From Haematobia irritans (Eukaryota > Arthropoda > Insecta > Diptera > Muscidae), in NCBI RefSeq assembly GCF_050003625.1, contig NC_134400.1:51278066-51342065 (forward strand): a DNA stretch of 64,000 bases. Direction: 5' to 3'. Shown one piece after another: positions 1 through 9,054 of this stretch. Position numbers and translations under genes: made by a program. A model generated the notes under the pieces. The model searched no databases. It saw only the letters and a list, made by a program, of their open reading frames with translations, and had not been told where the DNA came from. Every line of letters starts with the position of its first letter. The stretch's first letter is position 1.

Positions 1-19
1 CGATTTTTTGTGAGCGTGT

Positions 20-367
20 AGGTTAGGTTAGGTTATGTGGCAGCCCGATGTATCAGGCTCACTTAGACTATTCAGTCCATTGTGATACCACAGTGGTGAA
101 CTTCTCTCTTATCACTGAGTGCTGCCCGATTCCATGTTAAGCTCAATGACAAGGGACCTCCTTTTTATAGCCGAGTCCGAACGGCATTCCACATTCCAGT
201 GAAACCACTTAGAGAAGTTTTGAAACCCTCAGAAATGTCACCAGCATTACTGAGGTGGGATAATCCACCGCTGAAAAACTTTTTGGTGTTCGGTCGTAGC
301 AGGAATCGAACCCACGATCTTGTGTATGCAAGGCGGGCATGCTAACCATTGCACCACGGTGGCTCCC
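20..367 (-). repeat. tRNA-headed SINE, near full length (copy a)
   Basis: Read on the minus strand it opens with a tRNA-like head: an A-box-like TGGTGCAATGG near 355 and a perfect B box GGTTCGATTCC near 305. A unique body follows, and it ends in repeats of AACCT (seen as GGTTAGGTTAGG on the plus strand at 20-34). At least eight other full or partial copies occur in this window, all with the same body. Pol III promoter boxes plus a short non-coding body define a SINE. The window starts too close to the tail to verify a target duplication. Confidence 0.88.
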
Positions 368-647
368 ATATATGTATGTATGTCACATATTTCATATATT
401 TATGTATGTCACACACTTACCTTAACGTTTGCCGTTCTTTATATTAATCCGAAAACATATATTATGGAGAGTAACTGTTTTCTTGTATTTATGAAACTGC
501 ACGTGGTACATGGAGTACTCTATGAAGTTTTGTTCTCGCGACATACTCGACGTGATCACTCTGAGTACAATTCTATAAGACAGAAAGAGGAATATGTGTT
601 TGTTGGTAGTAAAGACATCAGAGTAGCTACAAGAAGTTACTCGTAGC

Positions 648-1406
648 CAGTGTTGCCAGGTTGGGGGTTTTCCCCCCAAATTTAGGGGGTTTTTACACGT
701 TTAGGGGGATTTTTAGGGGTAAAATTTATTTGGGGGGATTTTTGGGGGTAAAAAAATATCTAAGCTCTTATAAAGTGGAGCAATTCTCAACAAAATTTGG
801 AACAATTCTGGCATGAATTTTGAGAAAAAATAAGGGAAGTCAACCCGTTTTCCTAAATACAAGCAAGTATGCAATGACATTCTTTTTTAAACGCATCTGT
901 TGAAGGGGAATTTTTAATATTTGATACAATTAAAAACAAGGTTAGGTTAGGTTAAGTGGCAGCCCGATGTATCAGGCTCACTTAGACTATTCAGTCCGTT
1001 GTGATACAACATTGGTGAACTTCTCTCTTATCACTGCCCGATTCCATGTTAAGCTCAATGTAAAGGGACCTCCTTTTTATAGCCGAGTCCGAAAGGCGTT
1101 CCACATTCCAGAGAAGCTTTGAAAGAAATGTCACCAGCATTACTGAGGTGGGATAATCCACCGCTGAAAAACTTTTTGGTGTTCGGTTGAAGCAGAAATC
1201 GAACGAATTTGTGACAAGTGGTGTAATGATTTTATCTAATGATTTTTATTTATTTCAAAAGAAAATTTTATCGAAATTGTGGGCCTCTTTTTGTACTATG
1301 TACGTTCTCAAAATTTTTGGGGGTTTTTGAATAAAGTCTAGACCAATTTAGGGGTTTTTTTCTTAAGATTTGGGGGGGAAGAATCAAAAATGACCTGGCA
1401 ACACTG
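648..1406. mobile_element. Non-autonomous hAT element (CAGTGTTGCCAGG ends)
   Basis: The terminal inverted repeats CAGTGTTGCCAGGT and ACCTGGCAACACTG are visible at 648 and 1393-1406. They are flanked by an 8-bp target duplication with one mismatch, CTCGTAGC (640-647) and CTCGTGGC (1407-1414). An 8-bp duplication with a CAGNG end is the hAT signature. The interior is G-run rich (TTTAGGGGG motifs), has no transposase reading frame, and carries a truncated SINE at 940-1204. Confidence 0.88.
940..1204 (-). repeat. SINE copy b, lacking its tRNA head
   Basis: Same body as copy a, from the GGTTAGG tail to just inside the B-box region (AGAAATCGAAC at about 1195-1204), where similarity stops. It lies wholly inside the hAT element at 648-1406, so it inserted there or was carried by it. 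The promoter is lost, so it is inactive. Confidence 0.85.
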
Positions 1407-1414
1407 CTCGTGGC

Positions 1415-1953
1415 TTTTGGTGTTCATTGAAATGTGTACCAATTGTTTTGCGACTCTCTCAAATAGATGTACTCATTTAGCAAGTACACGTGTACTCTGC
1501 ATTTACAAATGGAATTGTGCAGACCTCTAGTTTATATGATTTCAGTATTGATTCCGAGCCAATGAAGCAGAGAATTGAAGTAAGGATATATTTACGACAC
1601 AATTATCTTTTAAACAAAATATGTTTCGAGAGCACAGTTTTAGTTTTGGATGGAGAATATGAAAGATGTACTTAAAAGGTACAGAGGACGTGAGGGCAGA
1701 TTATAAAATTAATATGGGGTCCATGATTTTTGATATTTTAATGGAGACCTCCACCTTGGCCGACTTCTTGAAAATTGTGCTTAACTTCTTCGATTTATTC
1801 GAAATTTTCAGGAAAGCGGTGGTGTCTAGACACAGATTCGCTACTTTATTTCTAGATATTTGGAATTCCCCACATTTCTTGAAATTTTCAGGGAAAGTGG
1901 AGGGTTGTCTTTGTACAAAAATTCCTATCTTATTTTTCGATATTTGATAGGAC
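1415..1953. other. Unassigned, with a MITE-1 fragment
   Basis: Positions about 1518-1650 match the interior of MITE-1 (compare 9470-9560: a stretch containing TATTGATTCCGAGCCAA), without its ends. From 1740 to 1930 two related segments with GAAATTTTCAGG motifs lie about 80 bp apart. The reading frames of 61-96 codons here have no recognisable domain. I see no gene. Confidence 0.5.
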
Positions 1954-2034
1954 AAGGACCCTCTACCATAGGATGGGGGTAACTTTGTCATTCCGTTTGT
2001 AACACATCGAAATATTGGTTTTAGACCCCATAAA

Positions 2035-2230
<196 letters not shown>

Positions 2231-2263
2231 TGGGTCGTGTTGAAATTCTGAGTCGATCAAAAC

Positions 2264-2650
2264 AAGCTATCGATCAGAATCTCGGCAAAAGTAGTTGTTA
2301 TTGGCATTGGTCGGATGGCCATATCGGACCACTTGTAGATATAGCCTCCATATAAGCCAACTCCTAGATTTTGCTTGCAGAAGCTCCTACTCCCTCAAAA
2401 AAATCGCTTCTGTAACATATACTCCAAACACATTTTGCTTCAAGCATGAACTTCTCTCTTAACATATGACAAGCTATCGATCTGAATCTCGGCAAAAGTA
2501 GTTGTTATTGGCATTGGTCGGATGGCCATATCGGACCACTTGTAGATATAGCCTCCATATAAGCCAACTCCTACATTTTGCTTGCAGAAGCTCCTACTCC
2601 CTCAAAAAAATCGCTTCTGTAACATATACTCCAAACACATTTTGCTTCAA
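2264..2650. repeat. Tandem duplication spanning a HINE/MITE-2 junction
   Basis: About 183 bp (2264-2446) recurs almost exactly at 2468-2650. The unit includes both HINE-A sequence and the start of MITE-2 (CTCCCTCAAAAAAATCGC), so the duplication happened after the MITE had inserted. A 21-bp spacer (2447-2467) resembling SINE body (AACTTCTCTCTTAACATATG) separates the copies. Confidence 0.85.
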
Positions 2651-3088
2651 GCATATATATTTTTAGGATTGATTCAAACAAAAAATTTTTTGTATTGTTC
2701 TAACATATTATTTTTCACCTTGGGCATACATGGGTAGAAAAAAAATTTAATGAAATTTTCTTTGTGTATATATATTTTTAAGGCGCCAGATGGTTACTTC
2801 CATTCTTTTACTTGCAGCATACTCTCTAGGTCTCTCTTTCTAAACACATATGTGTTTATAGGCTATTTCCAAATGAATATATGTTTGCATCTAAGCATAT
2901 TGTATTTACAAACATTTTATGTCCCAAACATAATATGTTCTCACATATTAATATATATGTCCCAAACATGTTATGCTAGTTTATGAACATTGTATGCTTG
3001 CACTTAAAAATATTGTGTTAAAAAATTTGAGTTCCAAATATATTATCTTTACACCCAAACATATGAAAACCAGCCTTTTTCGTTCGTG
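2390..3088. mobile_element. MITE-2, TA-flanked
   Basis: It begins CTCCCTCAAAAAAATCGC after TA (2388-2389) and ends in TTTTTCGTTCGTG before TA (3089-3090). The same interior, reversed, occurs in the large copy at 31623-36167, and partial copies lie at 21879 and 25160. TA target duplications and short inverted ends without coding capacity suggest a Tc1/mariner-mobilised MITE. It includes part of the local tandem duplication. Confidence 0.75.
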
Positions 3089-3295
3089 TAGAGGAGCAAA
3101 TTTCATCAAATCCTGTTGACATTTAGTACGTGGTGTTAGAATATGACCCCTAAATACCATACAAATATTGGTCAATATTAGATTTTTGGAGACTCGTGGA
3201 GCACCAAATTTCATCTGATTTGGTTAAAATTTGGCCCTCTAATTACCGTGGCTTATAGGTTTATAATTATTTATAGACTCCTCTATATAAACCGA

Positions 3296-4434
3296 AGAAG
3301 TACTAGAGATTTTCCGGAAAAGCATATTCTCTAAAACTGTGTTATGATGTTTTAAATGCAACAAGCTTGATTTCGTTGAATTCGGATAAAATTTTAAGAT
3401 GTAAGATTTTTTTTTCTGGTTGTATCTTAAAAGATACAGTGCACAATTAAGGGTTAAGCTAATTTATGAACAATGTACGCTACACTTAAATATAATGTCC
3501 TAAACTAATATAATGTCCTCTGCATGTATGGGACATACATGCAGAATCTCAAATGTAACATTTTTCTAAAAAGATACATCTGTCTTCAGCAACATTTAAA
3601 TAAATTCAATTCAGTGTTGAGTTTGTTGTATCAACAAGTTATCTTGGTTTGTTCCGTATACACAACCCCAGTGCCAATATGTCATAAAATGATATGGTGT
3701 GGTGTGTGGCAGCGGTATTCAATCGCCAATTTTTTGTTTCCTTTTAGATATTGGATTAGATATTACTTTTCTGTACGTTCTCCAATCAATTTTCAATTTA
3801 TGCAAAGGCCGGCCTACAACACAGAAATAGCAGACTGAAAGTCGGCGTTTGTCAAAAACTTATTAAAGCCATATTATACAGCGAGTAGAGAGGAGAAGGA
3901 GACCCATCCTTTATTGAGCGTGTACAATAGATATTGAAAACTGTTCCCCTGGGTCCAACAGGAAAAACTTTGTGAAAAACGCTTACTTTGTTATTTGGGC
4001 TTGTTGGTTGGTGGTGGGCTGTCTTGTTGTTGGATGATTGTTTGGTGTACGCGTAAGTTATAATTAAGCACGAATTTTATTGTGGTGTTTAAGGAAAAGA
4101 CAGATACGAGTATTGGGGTGTAACGCACATGTGTGCTATGTATACAAACAAACTAAGAAATGTTTCATACATTTTATGAAAAGTAATCATAAAGTGATCT
4201 ATCCATCGCTTTCTGTTCTAATCAGTTCTGGAAGTTTATTTTCGATTGCTTGCTTCAATGTCATCAGTTGTTGACAGTAAAGAGTTGAATCAATCCATCG
4301 ACCAGGCCGGTTCGTAGTGGATTATTCCCATAGTGAGTGGTTCCAATCCAATCCTGACTTTGTGCTTATTTATTGATCTTCATCACACTTTCACCACGAA
4401 ATTTTAGGCACATTTTTTCGTATATGACCCACTT
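3296..4434. other. Unassigned AT-rich DNA
   Basis: No supported gene. Positions about 3450-3545 resemble MITE-2 interior. The rest (3840-4430) shows no similarity to other parts of the window and may be single-copy intergenic or intronic sequence. The longest frames here (104 and 64 codons) lack recognisable motifs. Confidence 0.4.
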
Positions 4435-5015
4435 GTCAAAGGGTAACAACGGTTGTTACTCGGCCGAAAAATAATCTACCAATAGTGGGAGAATATTTTA
4501 CCAAAAAACTAAAAAAAAATATCGTTTTTTCCAAATTTTATTTCTATAGACATATTCGTCAAAATTTTATTTTTATAGAAAATTTTGTCAAAATTTTATA
4601 TCTATAGAAAATTTTGTAAAAATTGTATTTCTATAAAAAATTTTGTCATAATGTTATTTCTATAAAAAGTTTTGTCAAAATGTTATTTGTATAGAAAATT
4701 TTGTCAAAATTTTATTTCTATAGAAAATTTATTTCTATAGAAAATTTTACTTCTGTAGAAAATTTTGTCAAAATTTTATTTCTATAGAAAATGTTGTCAA
4801 AATTTTATTTCCAAAAATAATCTACCAAAATTAGGAAAATTTTTTTTCCAAAAAACTACCAAACAAAAAACTTTTTTTTGTTCAAAATTTGTCAAAATTT
4901 TATTTTTATAGAAAATTTTGTCAAAAATTTATTTCTATAGAAAATTTTGTCAAAATTTTATTTCTATAGAAATTTCTCCCATTTCTGGTAGAATTCTACC
5001 AACTGTGACAACCGT
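4435..5015. repeat. Minisatellite-cored element (about 30-bp unit)
   Basis: Repeats of a unit containing ATTTCTATAGAAAATTTTG and GTCAAAATTTT fill 4530-4980. The array is bracketed by short inverted ends, ACGGTTGTTAC on the left and GTGACAACCGT on the right, each next to CTACCAA motifs. The same bracket plus array appears near 54290-54770 and 58530-58860, so it is a mobile unit of unknown class and not a chance microsatellite. Confidence 0.7.
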
Positions 5016-5259
5016 GATGGTAACGTTTCATAAAAAGGTTCAATCTTAATTTTGTAGCCAGTCTGGCTGATGTTGTTTCTTTAGTTCCCATGTGACGGCT
5101 ACTTATGAGACACCCCTGGTCAATATTACCACAATTTCATCGAAGGGAATTTTCACATGGAAATTCCCACAACGAAAGCAAGCGAACCATTGTTGTGTTA
5201 TATGAACTGACACAGGTTAGGTTAGGTATATTGGCAGCCCGATGTTTCAGGCTCACTTA

Positions 5260-5468
5260 CGGTACGGTCACACTGAGCAAATATTTGACAGAAATCAAAA
5301 ATGAATTAGTTGTCACAGTCAAACCAACAAACCTATTCAGGTCATATTGAATATATTGCATCACGATAATAACAACTTTCGAAAACGGTATCCAAATATT
5401 TCGAAAGTGCTCCTAGAAAAAAATTGACACTCATTTTGGGCAAATATTTGCCTAGTGTGACCATACCC
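5260..5468. mobile_element. PIF/Harbinger-type MITE (209 bp)
   Basis: The terminal inverted repeats GGTACGGTCACACT and AGTGTGACCATACC, continuing inward to GCAAATATTTG, are flanked by TTA on both sides (5257-5259 and 5469-5471). A 3-bp TWA target duplication with GGGTANGGTCAC-like ends fits Harbinger MITEs. It interrupts SINE c between CTCACTTA and ACTATT. No coding capacity. Confidence 0.8.
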
Positions 5469-5575
5469 TTAAACTATTTAGGCCATTGTGATACCACAGT
5501 GGTGAACTTCTCTCTTAACATATGACTATGTTCTGCCCAATGACAAGGGGCCTTCTTTTTATAGCCGAGTCAGAA

Positions 5576-5825
5576 CACCCAGAGAAGGAATATGATCACC
5601 TCAAACATGTTTTAAGAGCAAAATATTATTTTTGGGTGGTGACCATTTAACATGGTTTTCGCAGCCATGTTATTTTATCGGAAATTATGTATCTGATTTC
5701 GGCAAGCAGGTTATATTTGACGAGAAAATAATATTTTAGTGACAAACGTGTTACATGGTCACCACCCAAAAATAACATTTTGCTCTTAAAACATGTTTGA
5801 GGTGATCATATTCCTTCTCTGCGTG
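5576..5825. mobile_element. Foldback MITE with about 85-bp inverted arms
   Basis: It begins CACCCAGAGAAGGAATATG and ends with the near-perfect inverse CATATTCCTTCTCTGCGTG. The arms pair across most of the element (GTGACCAT-type sequence still pairs at 5640 and 5760). It sits inside SINE c, and a second copy is at 5898-7360. The exact target duplication is not resolved (a 2-bp duplication is likely). Confidence 0.8.
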
Positions 5826-5897
5826 GACGGCGTTCCACATTGCGGTGAAAAAACTTAAAGAAGCTTTGAAACACTCAGAAATGTCAACAGCATTACA

Positions 5898-7360
5898 CAC
5901 CCAGAGAAGCAATATGATCAACTCAAACATATTTCAAAAGCATCATGTTACTTTTTCACTGCGACAATGTAGCATTTTTGTCGCAAAAATAGTTTTTCCC
6001 TCAAACAACATGCTTTCCGAAATCAGATACATAATTTATTTTTTTATTTATTTCAGTCTTTAGAACAAAAATTCCTTACAGACTATGATGAATAAAATAC
6101 CCAGCAAACAAAATTGGAAGTTGTCCACAAACATTTCTTTTAAAGCGCATCCCAGAATCCCCCATCAAGTTTTTTCCACTTCCGATGCAGTCGTTTTGGA
6201 TAAGTCCACAAACATTTCTTTTAAAGCGCATCCCGGGATCTCCTATCGATTTGTTTTCACATCCGATGCAATCCTTTTGGACAAGTCTTAGAAAGTACGG
6301 AATTAGGCCGTTTTAAGTGAAAATTTAAATTTTGGACAATTAAATTTCGCAAAAACAGAATAGAAAATCAATAAAAAAAAGTTAAAAATAATAAAACAAA
6401 AATCATCCCCGCTGGGATTTGAACCTGCGACGTTTGACTTTTTCACTTCCATGGAAGATCTTTTGAGAAGGTTTTGCAACTTACGATATTTTTTTAGTTT
6501 TTGTTGATTTTTAAAGGAAAAAATATATTTATACAAAAATATATGCTGAAAAAAAAAAATAAAAACGATGTATAACATAAAAAAAATTAGAAAAATATTT
6601 AATAAAAAATATCCTATGGTGAGGTTTGAACCAGCATTCTTTATTTTTTCTTTCATATTAATAAAGAACATCTCAGGAAGTAGTTAGAATGCCATGCCGT
6701 GGTGTCACATTAGGTTCATGGTACAAACAGTTGAATAGACGTTTCGATGCATCGTGTTCAATGGCGTTTGTGGCTGTGTGTGCTAAGGCGTTCTGTTATG
6801 GCCAGGTTCCACCCCCGGTGAAAGCAAGGAAGTTTTTCAATTTGTAAAAATTAGCTAATAAGAAAATAAAAGTGTAACAAAAAATACTAATAAAAATAAA
6901 AAGTGAAATTGGAAATTTTTTGTTTGTTGTTTGTTTTTTAAATTTCTTCATCCAAATGAACTTCCAAGGCACAACTTCTAAAGCAATGCAAAGTATCTAA
7001 AAATGGAGTACTTTTGTCCTATGATAAGCCCATGTAAAATTCATTGGAGATGATCCAAGTTTGCACTACTTCCGGATCACAAATTGGTGATCCAAACTAC
7101 TCCTTTGGAACCTTTTTTTTTGCTGGGTACATATGTATGTAACATAATCTTCTAAGTTAGGTTTTAACAAAATTTAGGAGCAAAATATAATTTAAAATCA
7201 TTTTTCGAAATGCTGGGTATATTCTTCCCAAATTTCTTTTGAAATTTGAAATTTCCGAGAAAAGAACATGGTTTCGACAAACATGCTATATGTTTTTCGT
7301 GAAAAAGTAACATTTTGTTCTTGGAACATGGTTCAGATGATCATATTACTTCTCAGCGTG
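5898..7360. mobile_element. Second foldback MITE, interrupted by another element
   Basis: The ends CACCCAGAGAAGCAATATG and TACTTCTCAGCGTG match the foldback MITE at 5576, with CA on both sides (5896-5897 and 7361-7362). Its interior is broken by the CCCAGCAAA element at 6100-7127, after which the MITE arm resumes (7200-7360). It inserted into SINE c about 70 bp from the first copy. Confidence 0.78.
6100..7127. mobile_element. Non-autonomous element with CCCAGCAAA ends
   Basis: Ends CCCAGCAAACAAAA and TTTTTTTTTGCTGGG, flanked by TA (6098-6099 and 7128-7129). Two direct copies of a segment with ACATTTCTTTTAAAGCGCATCCC-like sequence lie at 6125 and 6203. Several tRNA-like fragments are visible: B-box-like GGTTTGAACC near 6610, GATTTGAACCTGCG near 6417 and CAGGTTCCACCCC near 6801. 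A 122-codon minus frame is low-complexity F/K/I and not convincing. A related right end lies at 13150-13299 and a larger relative at 16330-20375. Confidence 0.68.
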
Positions 7361-7644
7361 CAGAGAGCCGATAAAACACCGCTGAAAAACTTTTGGTGTT
7401 CAATCGGAACTAAGGTTGACCCCCGACCTTTTATATGTAAGGCGGTCATGCTAACCATTGCACCACGGAGGCATGCAACACCTACATATATTTTACAAAT
7501 TTCACTGATAAGCCATTAATCAGAGACATTCTTTCATTGTTTATAAAAATAAAACCATACCGATTTTCTTCATTATTTTCGTTAATATTTGAACATCTGT
7601 ATTTTTTATAATTTTCCAAATTTATTATTTTTGTTTTATGGTTA

Positions 7645-9054
7645 AATGCATCTTAAAATTTAGCCTTTCAGAAACTATATAGTATGAAATAATGCTTTTG
7701 GTAGAACTGGATATAACGACTCAAACGACATCTATTTTTCAATAAAATATTTATATATATTTATACCCTTCACCCCTACTGTGGTACAAGGTATAATAAG
7801 TTTGTGCATTTGTATGTAACGCCAAGAAGGAAAAGTCTGAGACCCATCGTTTAGTATACCGATCAGCTTAGAATTAAATTCTGAGTCGATTTAGTAGCAC
7901 TGGATATAACGACTCAAACGACATCTATTTTTCAATAAAATATTTATATATATTTATAACCTTCACCACTACTGTGGTACAGGGTATAAAAAGTTTGTGC
8001 ATTTGTGCATCTGTCTGTCCGTCCGTCCGTCTGTCTGTATATGTAATTTTGTGCACAAAGTACAGCTCGGAATTTAAGTCCTATCGTCCTCAATTTTGGC
8101 ATGGGGTCTTTCTTCGGGTCAAAGACAATCTCTATTGATTTTGGAAAAAATCGGTTCAGATTTAGATATAGCTGCCATATATATTTATCACCGATTTGAT
8201 CATAATTCACGTATTTATGAACCGATCTTCTTCAAATTTCTTACATCTGAATGTTTTGTCAGTCACCTAAAACCTGCAAAATATCAGCTAAATCGGTTCA
8301 GATTTAGATATAGCTCCCATATATATCTTTCGTCCGATTTGCACTTATATGGCTTCAAAAGCCAGAATTTTGCCCTGATTTGATTTAAAATTTGCACAAA
8401 GTGTACGTTTTATAATATGGTTAACTGTGCCAAATTTGTTTGGACTCGGTTCAGATTTAGATATAGCTCCCATATATATTTCGTCCGATTTGCACAAAAG
8501 CCAGAGTTGAAGCCTGATTTGCTTCAAATTTTGTATATATACGCCAGAGTTGAGTAGAATGTTTCATATTTTAGACCCATTTTCAACGGGAGTTTCCTTC
8601 AGTTGACTCGATAGTTTCCACAGAGAATATATATATGCTTTTTGATCTAATTGGTTCAGATTTCGTAGTCATATTTCACACTGTAATACCACACTTTAAA
8701 CAAAACGGTCGAGTTTTAAATAAACTAGGCCAAATAATATATCACAACCCACAATTGACCACATATAATGCCGAGATTTAACCAATATCCTTGTAAAAGC
8801 ACCACTGTAGCAAAAATTTTAAATATTACTTAAATTTTCCTTTATCTCGAATACGTATTTCTCGCTCGATAAATCGTAAATATTATTTCGTACAATTGCA
8901 TTAAAATTGCCCTAGCTTTATATTTCCCATATTTTGTATGTTAACTAACATTGTGTTTCATCCCATGGTGTTAGCCGATTAAAATTTTAATTCTAGAGAT
9001 TTTATAGAAGTACAAAAATTGTCTCCATATTTTATATAAATTATATAAATATTT
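7645..9054 (+). mobile_element. HINE-C copy C1 with duplicated 5' end
   Basis: The HINE-C 5' block (CTTCACCACTACTGTGGTAC then GTATAATAAG) occurs at 7768 and again at 7962, each preceded by the same about 64-bp flank (GGATATAACGACTCAAACGA). After the second start come a GTCT/GTCC microsatellite (8012-8036) and central repeats with AGATATAGCTCCCATATAT. The 3' part is cut near 9038, where the upstream flank (TTAGCCTTTCACAAACTATA) begins again. HINEs are non-autonomous and encode nothing. Confidence 0.75.

Larger units (their letters stand above)
5213..7472 (-). repeat. SINE copy c, split by nested MITEs
   Basis: The tail and body start at 5215 (GGTTAGGTTAGG), resume at 5472-5575 and 5826-5895, and the tRNA-like head lies at 7363-7472 (CGGTCATGCTAACCATTGCACC on the plus strand marks the A-box side). 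Three insertions separate the parts: 5260-5468, 5576-5825 and 5898-7360. Joined in order, the parts follow the body of copy a, with point changes. Confidence 0.85.

Noticed and set aside
20..40. GGTTAGG repeats as telomeric (TTAGG)n DNA
   Set aside because: They are the tail of a dispersed SINE and always precede the same GGCAGCCCGATGT body. Flies lack TTAGG telomeres.
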